DNA of 64,000 nucleotides from Enterobacter oligotrophicus (GTDB lineage: Bacteria > Pseudomonadota > Gammaproteobacteria > Enterobacterales > Enterobacteriaceae), in contig NZ_AP019007.1 in the NCBI RefSeq assembly GCF_009176645.1, positions 3,596,001 to 3,660,000 on the forward strand, read 5' to 3'. Each line of letters opens with the position of its first letter. Within the stretch, counting starts at the first letter, position 1. The position numbers were made by a program, and so were the translations under genes. Shown here in pieces: positions 42,893 to 55,169 of the stretch. Under the pieces are notes generated by a model. It did no database searches, had not been told where the DNA came from, and saw only the letters and a program-made list of their open reading frames with translations.

Positions 42893-44113
42893 TTACGCTT
42901 TGTGGCGGTTGTCAGGCAGGAATATGGTCAACATCCCCAGAAGTGGCAGGAAAGCGCAGATTTTATAGACCAGGAAGATGCTGGTGTGGTCTGCAACCAT
43001 CCCCAATACCGCCGCGCCCAGGCCGCCCATGCCGAAGGCAAAGCCGAAAAAGAGACCGGAAACCATACCGATACGGCCCGGTAAGAGTTCCTGGGCATAG
43101 ACCAGAATGGCCGAGAACGCCGAGGCAAGAATAAACCCAATGATGACGGTTAAAATCCCTGTCCATTCAAGGCTTGCGTAGGGTAAAACCAGCGTAAACG
43201 GCGCGACACCCAGAATAGAGCCCCAAATCACATATTTACGTCCGATTTTATCGCCAACAGGCCCGCCAATCACCGTGCCTGCGGCGACTGCAAACAGGAA
43301 GGCAAACAGGTGGAACTGGGCGTTTTGTACCGATAATCCGAATTTTTGCATCAGATAAAAGGTGTAATAGCTGCTGATACTCGCCATGTAGAAGTATTTC
43401 GAGAAAATCAGCACCAGAAGCACGCTGACCGCGAGGATAATCTTGTTACGGGGAAGAGGATTGATAACCTTCGCGGCAGGTTTACCTTTATTCACGCGGT
43501 GCTGAGCGGCATACCAGCGGCTAATTTGTGCCAGAACGATAATCGCCAGCAGGGCCGCGAGCACAAACCACGCCACATTACCTTTGCCGTATGGGGCGAT
43601 GATCACTGCGGCCAGCAGTGGGCCGAGGGAACTACCAAAATTCCCGCCCACCTGGAACAGGGATTGCGCCAGCCCGTGACGGCCACCGGAGGCCATACGC
43701 GCCACGCGGGAGGATTCCGGGTGGAACACTGACGATCCGGTGCCGACCAGCGCGGCGGCGACCAGTACCGCTTCAAAGCTGCCCGCTATGGCCAGCAGTA
43801 CCAGCCCGCTCAGGGTAAAGCACATGCCAATCGGCAGCGACCACGGCATCGGATATTTATCCGTCCAGTAACCGACAACGGGCTGCAGTAGCGAGGAGGC
43901 CAGCTGGAAGGTCAGGGTGATCATCCCGATCTGTACGAAGGTTAATGAAAACTCGGACTGCAGCAGCGGATAGATCGCCAGAATCAGCGACTGGATCATG
44001 TCGTTGAGCAGATGCGAGAGACTGATTGCGCCTAATACCTTAAATGAGGTGCGCGATTTTGGCGGCGACGCCGGAGCGCCCGAAACGGGCTGGGTTGATT
44101 CACTGATTGCCAT
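42893..44113 (-). CDS. fsr: Fsr, MFS exporter (fosmidomycin resistance)
   Basis: This 406-residue major facilitator has twelve membrane helices. It exports fosmidomycin when overexpressed in E. coli; the natural substrate is unknown. The sequence (ISLSHLLNDMIQSLI, VGYWTDKYPMPWSLP, GPVGDKIGRKYV) is close to E. coli Fsr. The start MAISES at 44113 matches that family; the in-frame ATG at 44128 adds five residues. It is divergent from ushA. Confidence 0.94.
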   Translation of the reverse strand: MAISESTQPVSGAPASPPKSRTSFKVLGAISLSHLLNDMIQSLILAIYPLLQSEFSLTFVQIGMITLTFQLASSLLQPVVGYWTDKYPMPWSLPIGMCFTLSGLVLLAIAGSFEAVLVAAALVGTGSSVFHPESSRVARMASGGRHGLAQSLFQVGGNFGSSLGPLLAAVIIAPYGKGNVAWFVLAALLAIIVLAQISRWYAAQHRVNKGKPAAKVINPLPRNKIILAVSVLLVLIFSKYFYMASISSYYTFYLMQKFGLSVQNAQFHLFAFLFAVAAGTVIGGPVGDKIGRKYVIWGSILGVAPFTLVLPYASLEWTGILTVIIGFILASAFSAILVYAQELLPGRIGMVSGLFFGFAFGMGGLGAAVLGMVADHTSIFLVYKICAFLPLLGMLTIFLPDNRHKA

Positions 44114-44281
44114 AGAGAGAATTACCACGTCTTTAGTTATTAGAAATGCAGGGTGTAATTATTATCCGACTAACATACCCGTCTGTGACATTTGAAGAAA
44201 GTCGCAATTCTGAAAACATATTTGTCTATTCTGATTACTCATTGTAATTTTTGCGTTTGTCTATGGTCAGGGAGAGAGAAG

Positions 44282-45934
44282 ATGAAGTTAATGAAGCGTG
44301 GCATTGCGCTGGCGTTGATCGCTGCATGGGGGCTGGCAAGCCTGCCCGCGCAGGCGTATGAGAAAGACAAAACCTATAAAATCACCATTCTGCATACCAA
44401 CGATCACCACGGTCACTTCTGGCGCAGCGAATACGGCGAATATGGCCTGTCTGCTCAAAAAACGCTGGTGGATGGCATTCGTAAAGAGGTGGCGGCAGAA
44501 GGTGGCAGTGTGCTGCTGTTATCCGGTGGCGATATCAATACTGGCGTACCAGAATCCGACCTGCAGGATGCGGAGCCAGACTTTCGCGGCATGAATTTAA
44601 TCGGCTACGACGCGATGGCCGTTGGTAACCATGAGTTTGATAATCCGCTGAGCGTGCTGCGCCAGCAGGAGAAATGGTCCAAATTCCCGTTCCTCTCCGC
44701 CAATATTTACCAGAAAAGCACCGGCGAGCGTTTATTTAAGCCGTGGGCGCTGTTTAAGCGCCAGGATCTGAAAATCGCGGTGATTGGGTTAACGACTGAC
44801 GACACGGCAAAAATTGGCAACCCTGAGTTCTTCACCGATATCGAATTCCGCAAACCGGCAGACGAAGCGAAGCTGGTGATTCAGGAGTTACAGCAGAACG
44901 AGAAACCGGATGTCATTATCGCCGCCACCCATATGGGCCACTACGACAACGGTGAGCACGGCTCTAATGCTCCTGGCGACGTGGAGATGGCACGCAGCCT
45001 GCCAGCGGGCTCGCTGGCGATGATTGTGGGTGGTCACTCACAGGACCCGGTGTGCATGGCGTCAGAGAATAAAAAACAGGTGGATTACGTGCCCGGCACG
45101 CCGTGTGCGCCGGATCGTCAGAACGGCATCTGGATTGTGCAGGCCCACGAGTGGGGCAAATACGTGGGCCGCGCGGATTTTGAATTCCGTAACGGCGAGA
45201 TGAAACTGGTGCATTACCAGCTTATTCCGGTCAACCTGAAGAAGAAGGTCACTTACCCGGACGGGAAAAGTGAGCGCGTACTTTATACGCCAGAAATTGC
45301 GGAAAACCAGCAGATGCTCTCGCTGCTGACGCCGTTCCAGAGTAAAGGCAAAGCGCAGCTGGACGTGAAGATCGGCACGCTGAATGGTCGCCTGGAAGGG
45401 GATCGCAGCAAAGTTCGTTTTGTGCAGACTAACATGGGGCATCTGGTGCTGGCGGCACAAATGGCGCGTACAAACGCTGATTTTGGCGTGATGAGCGGCG
45501 GCGGCATTCGTGACTCCATTGAAGGCGGAAATATCACCTATAAAGATGTGCTGAAGGTACAGCCGTTTGGTAACGTGGTGGTGTATGCGGATATGAGCGG
45601 CAAAGAGGTGATTGACTACCTGACCGCCGTGGCGCAGATGAAGCCGGACTCCGGGGCCTATCCGCAGTTTGCAAACGTCAGCTTTGTGGCGAAAGATGGC
45701 AAGCTGAATGACCTCAAAATCAAAGGCGAGCCGGTTGATCCCGCCAAAACCTACCGTCTGGCAACGTTAAGTTTCAATGCCACCGGCGGTGACGGCTATC
45801 CGCATATTGATAATAAACCGGGCTATGTGAATACCGGCTTTATCGATGCGGAAGTGCTGAAGCAGTTTATCCAGCGGAATTCACCGATTGACGTGAATGC
45901 GTATGAGCCGAAGGGTGAGGTGAGCTGGCAGTAG
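44282..45934 (+). CDS. ushA: UshA, periplasmic UDP-sugar hydrolase / 5'-nucleotidase
   Basis: This 550-residue periplasmic enzyme hydrolyses UDP-glucose and 5'-nucleotides to salvage nucleosides. A signal peptide of 25 residues ends at LPAQA. The metallophosphatase motifs are HTNDHHGHFW, GGDINTG, GNHEFDNP and GGHSQD, followed by the C-terminal substrate domain (SGGGIRDSI, NATGGDGYP). The start at 44282 has a GGGAGAG ribosome site; the upstream ATG at 44192 would bury the signal peptide. Confidence 0.97.
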   Translation: MKLMKRGIALALIAAWGLASLPAQAYEKDKTYKITILHTNDHHGHFWRSEYGEYGLSAQKTLVDGIRKEVAAEGGSVLLLSGGDINTGVPESDLQDAEPDFRGMNLIGYDAMAVGNHEFDNPLSVLRQQEKWSKFPFLSANIYQKSTGERLFKPWALFKRQDLKIAVIGLTTDDTAKIGNPEFFTDIEFRKPADEAKLVIQELQQNEKPDVIIAATHMGHYDNGEHGSNAPGDVEMARSLPAGSLAMIVGGHSQDPVCMASENKKQVDYVPGTPCAPDRQNGIWIVQAHEWGKYVGRADFEFRNGEMKLVHYQLIPVNLKKKVTYPDGKSERVLYTPEIAENQQMLSLLTPFQSKGKAQLDVKIGTLNGRLEGDRSKVRFVQTNMGHLVLAAQMARTNADFGVMSGGGIRDSIEGGNITYKDVLKVQPFGNVVVYADMSGKEVIDYLTAVAQMKPDSGAYPQFANVSFVAKDGKLNDLKIKGEPVDPAKTYRLATLSFNATGGDGYPHIDNKPGYVNTGFIDAEVLKQFIQRNSPIDVNAYEPKGEVSWQ

Positions 45935-45948
45935 TGCGGGGTTTGGTT

Positions 45949-46026
45949 GCCCGGTGGCGCTGCGCTTACCGGGCCTACGGGAGCAACATGTAGGCCGGGT
46001 AAGGCGTAGCCGCCACCCGGCTTTTT
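45949..46026. repeat. REP pair between ushA and ybaK
   Basis: CCCGGTGGCGCTGCGC, TTACCGGGCCTAC, a short spacer, then GTAGGCCGGGTAAGGCG and TAGCCGCCACCCGGC form two inverted REP-like units between convergent genes. Minus-strand reading gives a terminator-like structure for ybaK. Confidence 0.8.
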
Positions 46027-46029
46027 CGT

Positions 46030-46625
<596 letters not shown>

Positions 46626-46631
46626 CGGCTC

Positions 46632-46710
46632 AACCGAAGGTCTCCTTCGGCATAATAAAAACGATGAAATTCCTCTTTGACGGGCCAATAGAAATATTGG
46701 CCATTTTTTT
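46632..46710 (+). ncRNA. chiX: ChiX (SroB/MicM) Hfq-binding small RNA
   Basis: The sequence ATGAAATTCCTCTTTGACGG followed by GCCAATAGAAATATTGGCC and seven T is nearly identical to the 3' part of E. coli ChiX and lies in the same ybaK-ybaP gap. ChiX is an abundant sRNA that silences chitoporin (chiP) and dpiBA mRNAs through the CCTCTTTGACGGG segment. The 5' hairpin is present (CCGAAGG/CCTTCGG) but differs in sequence from E. coli. The T run overlaps the last codon of the opposing ybaP. About 79 nt. Confidence 0.92.
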
Positions 46711-47503
46711 ATTTCAGCAGTGAGGGTAAATTCCCTTCCCCATACAAATGCAGCGCGCCAACGGCCACGACATACCTCCCGGCAGGCAGAGCATACAGCA
46801 TTTCTCGCCACGCCTGATTGCGCGCGTTCATCAGCACATCATACAACGATTCGCTGAACGTTGACGGTAATGTCAGCTTACTGCCCGTGGGCGGCGCATC
46901 CAGCCACCAGCCGATCATCGTTTGCAACAGACGCGCGTTGGTGTGCCAGTGGGTGAGGGTGTCATCCAGCAGCATCAGGCCATCATCGGGAAGCTGGCGA
47001 AGCAGGGCAATCTGGCTGTCCGTTCCTTCCAGCTCAATGATGGGCATACTGCGTGCCCGCGCCGTATTTAACAGCTGATAATCAATGCCGTAATCACCGC
47101 GCAGCCCCAGGCGCTGCGCCTGCGTTGCCTGCAATACCATCGCAATTTGCCACAGCGGCAGGGTGTCCAGCATGGCGAGCGATACGCCGGTTTCATCCGC
47201 GAGCCGCGTCAATTCGGTCAGTTGGGCTTCGTTGAGACGTTCTGCAAGAGGACGAGCGCGCTCCAGTCCTGCAAACGGTGACTCATGACCCGAAATATCG
47301 GCCTCAACGACCAGCGCGTCAGCATGCTTTAGCAGTTTTATCAGGCCGGCAGGCAGCGGGGACATATCCTGCGTGCCCATATGGATGCTGCCCACAAGGT
47401 GCAGGTGTTGCCCGCCGGGGAGTGAGATATCCATACCAGGCCAGGCATAACGTCGGGGGAAGAGGGCGCGAAACGATGTTTTTATACGATTAAACAGACT
47501 CAT
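46709..47503 (-). CDS. ybaP: YbaP, TraB/PrgY/GumN-family protein
   Basis: This 264-residue protein of the TraB/GumN family has the N-terminal GSIHMG motif and the C-terminal VVAVGALHLYGEGN motif, both typical of the putative metalloprotease fold of this family. No enzymatic function is proven for YbaP. The start MSLFNRIKTSF (47503) gives the E. coli length; an upstream ATG at 47557 overlaps copA. Its stop lies in the T run of chiX on the opposite strand. Confidence 0.88.
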   Translation of the reverse strand: MSLFNRIKTSFRALFPRRYAWPGMDISLPGGQHLHLVGSIHMGTQDMSPLPAGLIKLLKHADALVVEADISGHESPFAGLERARPLAERLNEAQLTELTRLADETGVSLAMLDTLPLWQIAMVLQATQAQRLGLRGDYGIDYQLLNTARARSMPIIELEGTDSQIALLRQLPDDGLMLLDDTLTHWHTNARLLQTMIGWWLDAPPTGSKLTLPSTFSESLYDVLMNARNQAWREMLYALPAGRYVVAVGALHLYGEGNLPSLLK

Positions 47504-47553
47504 ACGCGCTCCATGACCGGAAAGGTTCATGCTAGCGCGTAGGAGAAGAAGGT

Positions 47554-50052
<2,499 letters not shown>

Positions 50053-50127
50053 AACAAAACTCCCGTATAATGAACTGGTCAGTTGTTGACCTAAGTAACA
50101 CTTTTCGCTAACTGTTATGAAGGTTAA

Positions 50128-50148
50128 ACCTTCCATCAAGGGGAAGGT
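50128..50148. promoter_or_regulatory. CueR operator in the copA promoter
   Basis: ACCTTCC, seven bases, GGAAGGT is a perfect CueR-type palindrome. On the minus strand it lies between TTGACC (-35) and TAACCT (-10), separated by 19 bp, the long spacer that MerR-family activators correct by DNA distortion. It sits 13 bp before the cueR start on the other strand. Confidence 0.92.
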
Positions 50149-50160
50149 CAAGGGGGAAAT

Positions 50161-50571
50161 GTGAATATCAGTGATGTTGCGAAAAAAACCGGATTGACCA
50201 GCAAAGCGATTCGTTTTTATGAAGAGAAAGGGCTGGTAACGCCGCCGCTGCGCAGTGAAAACGGCTACCGCAGTTACACGCAACGGCATCTTGATGAACT
50301 GACGTTACTGCGCCAGGCCAGACAGGTGGGTTTTAACCTGGAGGAGTGCGGCGAGCTGGTCAACCTGTTTAACGATCCGAAGCGTCACAGCGCGGACGTG
50401 AAAAAACGGACGCTGGAAAAAGTGGCAGAGATTGAGCGTCATATTGTTGAGCTGCAGTCGATGCGTGAACAGCTCCTGCAACTGGCGGAATCCTGTCCGG
50501 GTGATGACAGCGCCGACTGCCCGATTATCGACAACCTTTCCGGCTGCTGTCATCGCAAGACCCACGCTTAA
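50161..50571 (+). CDS. cueR: CueR, copper-responsive MerR-family activator
   Basis: This 136-residue protein has a MerR winged helix ([19 protein letters not shown] onward), a coiled-coil dimer helix and a C-terminal Cu(I) loop with Cys112 and Cys120 ([11 protein letters not shown]). It activates copA and, in E. coli, cueO on femto- to zeptomolar free Cu(I). The start codon is GTG, preceded by GGGGGAAA. Its stop overlaps the 3' end of convergent ybbJ by 4 bp. Confidence 0.97.
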   Translation: MNISDVAKKTGLTSKAIRFYEEKGLVTPPLRSENGYRSYTQRHLDELTLLRQARQVGFNLEECGELVNLFNDPKRHSADVKKRTLEKVAEIERHIVELQSMREQLLQLAESCPGDDSADCPIIDNLSGCCHRKTHA

Positions 50572-51020
50572 CAGGCTCTGACCCGCAGAGTTATCCCTTC
50601 TACCGCGATGACCTCAACCTGCGTTCCGGCGCTGAGGTCATCATCAGCCACTACCGGCCAGGAACTATCACCCACGCGCATATGTCCGCGTCCGTTCACC
50701 AGCGCGGCGTCGAGGGTAAAACGCTTGCCGACGATCTGCTGCCCGCGCTGATTAAGATGCGCATCCGCTGGTTTCTGCTCCCTGACCTGGCGGTTCAGCC
50801 AACGCCACCACAGCCACGCGGCAATCAGCGTCAAAACGGCGAATGTCGCGCCCTGCCATTCCCAGCCGAAAGGCAGAATCCAGACGACCAGACCAGTAAT
50901 AACGGCAGCTACGCCGCTCCAGAGCAGGTAGCCGTTGCCGCCAAGCATCTCCGCGGCCAGCAACAAACCACCGAGGCTTAGCCAGAACGCATGAGGATGT
51001 GCAACAATCAGCTCAATCAT
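50568..51020 (-). CDS. ybbJ: YbbJ, NfeD-like membrane protein partnered with QmcA
   Basis: This 150-residue protein has three N-terminal membrane helices and a C-terminal OB-fold NfeD domain ([24 protein letters not shown], in two parts, then [17 protein letters not shown]). NfeD proteins occur in operons with SPFH/stomatin proteins; here the start overlaps the qmcA stop by 4 bp. The exact role of the pair in membrane quality control is not settled. Confidence 0.92.
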   Translation of the reverse strand: MIELIVAHPHAFWLSLGGLLLAAEMLGGNGYLLWSGVAAVITGLVVWILPFGWEWQGATFAVLTLIAAWLWWRWLNRQVREQKPADAHLNQRGQQIVGKRFTLDAALVNGRGHMRVGDSSWPVVADDDLSAGTQVEVIAVEGITLRVRAC

Positions 51021-51931
51021 TTTTTACGCTCGTTTCCGCTGTCTTTGATCAGTTCAGCAATCCCGGCAATGGAACCCATCAGGCTGCTGGCATCCAGCGG
51101 CATCATCACCACTTTGCTGTTGTTCGCGGAGCCGATCTCTTTCAGGGCATCAGTATATTTCTGCGCGACGAAGTAGTTCACGGCCTGGATATCACCGGCG
51201 GCAATGGCCTCGGATACCATCTGCGTCGCACGGGCTTCCGCTTCTGCTGAACGTTCACGCGCTTCCGCCTGTAAGAATGCCGACTGACGATCGCCCTCGG
51301 CTTTCAGGATCTGCGACTGCTTTTCCCCTTCGGCTTTCAGGATCTCCGCCTGACGCACCCCTTCGGCTTCCAGAATATAGGCGCGCTTGGTTCGTTCGGC
51401 TTTCATCTGGGCGTTCATGGAGGCGATAAGCTCTGCCGGTGGACGCACGTCACGGATCTCAATACGGGTGACTTTGATCCCCCAGGGATTGGTGGCTTCA
51501 TCAACAATGTGCAGCAGGCGGGTGTTGATGCTGTCGCGCTGGGAAAGCATCTCGTCCAGCTCCATGGAGCCAAGTACGGTACGGATGTTGGTCATCGTCA
51601 GGTTCACGATCGCCAGCTCCAGGTTGCTCACTTCATACGCGGCTTTCGGGGCATCGATCACCTGAATAAAGCAGACCGCATCAATGGTGACGTTGGCGTT
51701 GTCTTTAGAGATCACTTCCTGAGAAGGAATATCCAGTACCTGTTCCATCATATTGATCTTGCGACCAATGCGGTCCATGAAAGGAACAATCAGGCTTAAA
51801 CCGGGCTGCAATGTGTTGGTATAACGACCGAAGCGTTCTACCGTCCACTGATAGCCCTGCGGAACAATTTTGACGCCTGCGCCTACAATGACCAGCGCAA
51901 CGAAAATAAGGACAGGAATAACGATGAGCAT
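51017..51931 (-). CDS. qmcA: QmcA, SPFH-domain membrane protein
   Basis: This 304-residue protein has one N-terminal membrane helix and an SPFH/band 7 domain ([28 protein letters not shown]-like [12 protein letters not shown]) followed by an Ala/Glu-rich coiled coil with three EILKAEG/QILKAEG repeats. QmcA is linked to FtsH-dependent membrane protein quality control and forms large oligomers. It is the first gene of the qmcA-ybbJ pair. Confidence 0.95.
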   Translation of the reverse strand: MLIVIPVLIFVALVIVGAGVKIVPQGYQWTVERFGRYTNTLQPGLSLIVPFMDRIGRKINMMEQVLDIPSQEVISKDNANVTIDAVCFIQVIDAPKAAYEVSNLELAIVNLTMTNIRTVLGSMELDEMLSQRDSINTRLLHIVDEATNPWGIKVTRIEIRDVRPPAELIASMNAQMKAERTKRAYILEAEGVRQAEILKAEGEKQSQILKAEGDRQSAFLQAEARERSAEAEARATQMVSEAIAAGDIQAVNYFVAQKYTDALKEIGSANNSKVVMMPLDASSLMGSIAGIAELIKDSGNERKK

Positions 51932-52094
51932 AAAACCTCCTGTTTTGAATGCTGTAATGAGAAAATTGCGTGTTTGTTGTTCTAAGTATATCGGTTAACG
52001 GGGGGAAATTCGCCCCTGTAAAGAGGTGGGAAACGGACAACCGGAAACTAAAATCATTGCCTGATATCGGGCGTCCTATAACGCGTGGTAATTG

Positions 52095-52173
52095 CGCCGG
52101 GCGGCACGTTTGCCCGGCCTACGGTGTAACCGTTCATTGTAGGCCCGGTAAGCGTTAGCGCCACCGGGCTTTT
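52095..52173. repeat. REP pair between qmcA and cnoX
   Basis: CGCCGGGCGGCACG, TTTGCCCGGCCTAC, a spacer, then GTAGGCCCGGTAAGCG and TTAGCGCCACCGGGC. Its right unit is the reverse orientation of those at 40917, 45949 and 58919. It ends a few bases after the cnoX stop and may terminate cnoX transcripts. Confidence 0.75.
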
Positions 52174-52176
52174 GCA

Positions 52177-53031
52177 TCAGTAGAGCAGCGCGTACAGCTG
52201 ACGACGATACTTAGACGCCAGCGCATCACCCGTGCCCAGTGCAGCCAGGATCTCCTGGAACATCTTCCGCGCCTGACCCTCTGCGGCAGCAAGGTCTTTC
52301 TGCAGATGGCTGAACAGCAGTTCCAGCGCCTCTTCATTACGGCCTACCTGATGCAGTTGCAATGCGAGCTGGCTCGCCAGCGCGGCATCGGCCGGATTAT
52401 CGGCGACCTGCTGTTGAAGCTGCTGAATTTCAGGAGTATCTGCCGCCTGTTTCAGCAGTTCAATTTGCGCGACCAGACCCTGATAACGGGTATCCTGATC
52501 CTGTAGCGGAACGGTTTTCAGCACGGCTTCTGCATCGTCTGAACGGTGCAGGGCTATCTGCGTTTCCGCGAGCAGCAGGCCAATCTGGCTATCCTGATTC
52601 GACAACTGCCAGGCGTCTTTCAGCAGCGGCAGCGCTTCGTCATATTTACCTTCCTGCATCAACGCCGCGGCTTCTTGCGCTTTCAGCTCCTCTTCTCGTG
52701 GCAGCACTTTATCCAGCAGGGCGCGGATCGCCTCTTCTGGCTGCGGCCCCTGGAAGCCATCGACAGGCTGGCCGTTCTGGAACAGATAGACCGTTGGGAT
52801 CGCACGCAGGCCGAACTGTGACGCCACCATCGGCTCTGCGTCACAATCCAGTTTCGCCAGAATGAACTGACCATTGTACTGCGCAGCAAGGCTCTCCAGT
52901 ATCGGCGTCAGCTGCAGACAGTGTTGGCTGCGTTCAGACCAGAAGTAGAACAGCACCGGTTGCGTCATCGACTGTTCGAGGATCTGTTGCAGGTTTGCTT
53001 CAGTGATATTGACGATATTCTGTACGGACAT
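52177..53031 (-). CDS. cnoX: CnoX (YbbN), thioredoxin-like chaperedoxin
   Basis: This 284-residue protein has an N-terminal thioredoxin fold whose active site is SQHC (residues 35-38) rather than CGPC, so it does not act as a disulfide reductase, and a C-terminal TPR-like domain. It is activated by hypochlorous acid, holds unfolded clients and passes them to GroEL and DnaK. The start MSVQNIVNI matches E. coli; the in-frame ATG at 53097 overlaps ybbO and is less likely. Confidence 0.95.
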   Translation of the reverse strand: MSVQNIVNITEANLQQILEQSMTQPVLFYFWSERSQHCLQLTPILESLAAQYNGQFILAKLDCDAEPMVASQFGLRAIPTVYLFQNGQPVDGFQGPQPEEAIRALLDKVLPREEELKAQEAAALMQEGKYDEALPLLKDAWQLSNQDSQIGLLLAETQIALHRSDDAEAVLKTVPLQDQDTRYQGLVAQIELLKQAADTPEIQQLQQQVADNPADAALASQLALQLHQVGRNEEALELLFSHLQKDLAAAEGQARKMFQEILAALGTGDALASKYRRQLYALLY

Positions 53032-53089
53032 ACGGCATTCTCTTTTATCGGTTTGTTCTTTACATGGGGGTAAGCGGCGATGCTTCAAC

Positions 53090-53860
53090 TCAGCCATGTA
53101 AAATTTTGTCCATCATCCGGCCCGGCAGCAGGCGTTTTAGCCAGCCGACGGCATGGGTCACCAGCGTGACCGGATAGCGTATTTTGGGTTTATCACTCTC
53201 AAAAGCATGGCGCACTTTGGCGACAACGGCCTCCGGGCCAAGCGTAAAACGTGCGGCGATACCCGGATTTTCGACGGGATTGTCCGCTTGCGTCTGGTTT
53301 ACGTTCTCGGTAAAACGGGTTCGGATAGGGCCGGGTTCAATCAGGCTGACCTTGATCCCGCTGTGGCGCAGCTCCATACGCAGGGCATCCGACCAGGCTT
53401 CCAGCGCGTATTTACTGGCGGCGTAGGCCCCGCGGCCTGGGGTAGAGATCAGTCCCATCACGGATGATGTCATGACGATACGCCCTTCACCGTGCGGCAG
53501 CATGGCGGGAAGCAGACGCATCGTCAGCTGATGCACACCAAAAAAATTGGCAGAAAACTGTTGCTCAAGCTGTTCTCGTGAAAGGGTCTGCAACGGGCCG
53601 TACACGCCAAAACCGGCATTATTAAACAAGCCGAATAATCGGTTTTCGGTCAGCGCGATAACCTCGTCGGCGGCACGTTCAATACTCTCTGGTGAATCCA
53701 GATCCAGCAAAATGCCGGTTAAACCCTTGCCATTCATGCGTTCGACATCTTCGGGTTTGCGGCAGGCTGCCAGCACCCAAAATCCCTGACGCTTCAGTTC
53801 AAGGGCACTTTCAAGGCCAATTCCGCTGGAACATCCTGTTATTAAGACCGATTTTTGCAT
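53090..53860 (-). CDS. ybbO: YbbO, short-chain dehydrogenase/reductase
   Basis: This 256-residue SDR has the cofactor motif TGCSSGIG (8-15), NNAG, and the catalytic Ser-Tyr-Lys (SSVMG, YAASK). E. coli YbbO has been described as an NADP+-dependent aldehyde reductase. A longer form starting at 53899 would overlap tesA by 20 bp; the ATG at 53860 (MQKSVLITG) begins right before the first beta strand. It lies between cnoX and tesA on the same strand. Confidence 0.9.
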   Translation of the reverse strand: MQKSVLITGCSSGIGLESALELKRQGFWVLAACRKPEDVERMNGKGLTGILLDLDSPESIERAADEVIALTENRLFGLFNNAGFGVYGPLQTLSREQLEQQFSANFFGVHQLTMRLLPAMLPHGEGRIVMTSSVMGLISTPGRGAYAASKYALEAWSDALRMELRHSGIKVSLIEPGPIRTRFTENVNQTQADNPVENPGIAARFTLGPEAVVAKVRHAFESDKPKIRYPVTLVTHAVGWLKRLLPGRMMDKILHG

Positions 53861-53879
53861 AACTTTACCTGTCAGGATC

Positions 53880-54512
53880 TCAGCTGTTTGACGAGTCATG
53901 TTTTACTAAAGGGGCCAGCTGCGTTGCCATCCAGTCGGCAATAAACGGCTGGGCATCGCGGTTGGGGTGAATACCATCGTCCTGCATCCACTGGGGTTTC
54001 AGATAAACCTCTTCCATGAAAAATGGCAGCAGCGGAATATCAAACTCTTTGGCAAGCGCAGGATAGATCGCGCTAAAGGCTTCATTATACCGACGACCGT
54101 AGTTGGCGGGCAGGCGAATTTGCATGAGCAGCGGCTGTGCGTTGGCCGCTTTAATATCCTGCAAAATGGTGCGCAGCGTTTGCTCCGTTTGCTGAGGCTG
54201 GAAGCCGCGCAAGCCGTCATTGCCGCCCAGCTCCACCAGCACCCAGCGCGGCTGGTGTTGCTTGAGCAGGGCGGGGAGTCGCGACAGCCCTTGCTGTGAG
54301 GTATCGCCGCTGATACTGCCGTTAACGACGGTGGTTTGAGATTGCCATTTGTCGTTGAGCAGGGCGGGCCACGCTGCACTGGCCGCCATACGATAGCCTG
54401 CGCTCAGGCTATCGCCCAGAACGAGTAACGTGTCCGCAGCCGCCGCGCGGAAGGTCAACAGAATCAAAAACAGGAAGGGCAAATGCCAGCGGAAAACATT
54501 GTTGAAGTTCAT
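53880..54512 (-). CDS. tesA: TesA, periplasmic multifunctional esterase/thioesterase I
   Basis: This 210-residue SGNH hydrolase acts as acyl-CoA thioesterase I, protease I and lysophospholipase L1. The signal peptide ends near AAA/ADTLL. Block I is LGDSLSAGY with the catalytic Ser35, block III is GGND and block V is DGIHPN with the Asp and His. Its 5' end overlaps the divergent ybbA by about 30 bp, so each gene's promoter lies within the other; the same overlap exists in E. coli. Confidence 0.95.
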   Translation of the reverse strand: MNFNNVFRWHLPFLFLILLTFRAAAADTLLVLGDSLSAGYRMAASAAWPALLNDKWQSQTTVVNGSISGDTSQQGLSRLPALLKQHQPRWVLVELGGNDGLRGFQPQQTEQTLRTILQDIKAANAQPLLMQIRLPANYGRRYNEAFSAIYPALAKEFDIPLLPFFMEEVYLKPQWMQDDGIHPNRDAQPFIADWMATQLAPLVKHDSSNS

Positions 54513-55169
54513 CGTCTTAAGAAGTCCGTCGGTCAGGGGGAACACGAGCTTTCCATCCTTACCGGAGTTGAACTCGTTGTCAAACGCGCCGAAACCATCG
54601 CGCTGATTGGCGAATCCGGCTCCGGTAAGTCTACGCTGCTGGCCATTTTAGCCGGGCTGGACGATGGCAGCAGTGGCGAGGTCAACCTGGTGGGCCAGCC
54701 GCTGCACCAGCTTGATGAAGAGGCGCGTGCGGCCCTGCGTGCGCGGTACATCGGGTTTGTCTTTCAGTCCTTCATGCTTATTCCAACCCTGAACGCACTG
54801 GAAAACGTGGAACTGCCGGGCCTGCTGCGCGGGGAAAATACCCGCGAGAGCCGCGATCATGCCAAAGCCTTGCTGGAACAACTGGGGCTGGGAAAACGCC
54901 TTGACCATCTTCCGGCACAGCTTTCCGGCGGTGAGCAGCAGCGCGTGGCGCTGGCGCGCGCCTTTAATGGCCGCCCGGAGGTGCTGTTTGCTGATGAACC
55001 TACCGGGAATCTTGACCGTAAAACCGGCGATAAGATTGCCGATCTGCTGTTTTCGCTCAACCGTGAACACGGCACCACGCTGATCCTGGTCACCCACGAT
55101 CCCCAACTGGCTGCCCGCTGCGATCGCCGCCTGCGCCTGGTGAACGGTGTGCTTGAGGAGGAAGCATGA
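54483..55169 (+). CDS. ybbA: YbbA, ABC transporter ATPase (LolD/MacB type)
   Basis: This 228-residue ATPase has Walker A (GESGSGKST), the signature LSGGEQQRVALARAF and Walker B (VLFADEPTGNLD), typical of the MacB/LolD group that works with FtsX-like permeases. Its stop overlaps the ybbP start by ATGA, so it forms one transporter with YbbP. The substrate is not known; roles in esterase-linked or toxin-linked export have been proposed from the tesA neighbourhood. Confidence 0.94.
   Translation: MPAENIVEVHRLKKSVGQGEHELSILTGVELVVKRAETIALIGESGSGKSTLLAILAGLDDGSSGEVNLVGQPLHQLDEEARAALRARYIGFVFQSFMLIPTLNALENVELPGLLRGENTRESRDHAKALLEQLGLGKRLDHLPAQLSGGEQQRVALARAFNGRPEVLFADEPTGNLDRKTGDKIADLLFSLNREHGTTLILVTHDPQLAARCDRRLRLVNGVLEEEA

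Noticed and set aside
50053..50289. N-terminal extension of copA
   Set aside because: It would run through the CueR-controlled promoter and the cueR start; the 832-residue form matches the family.
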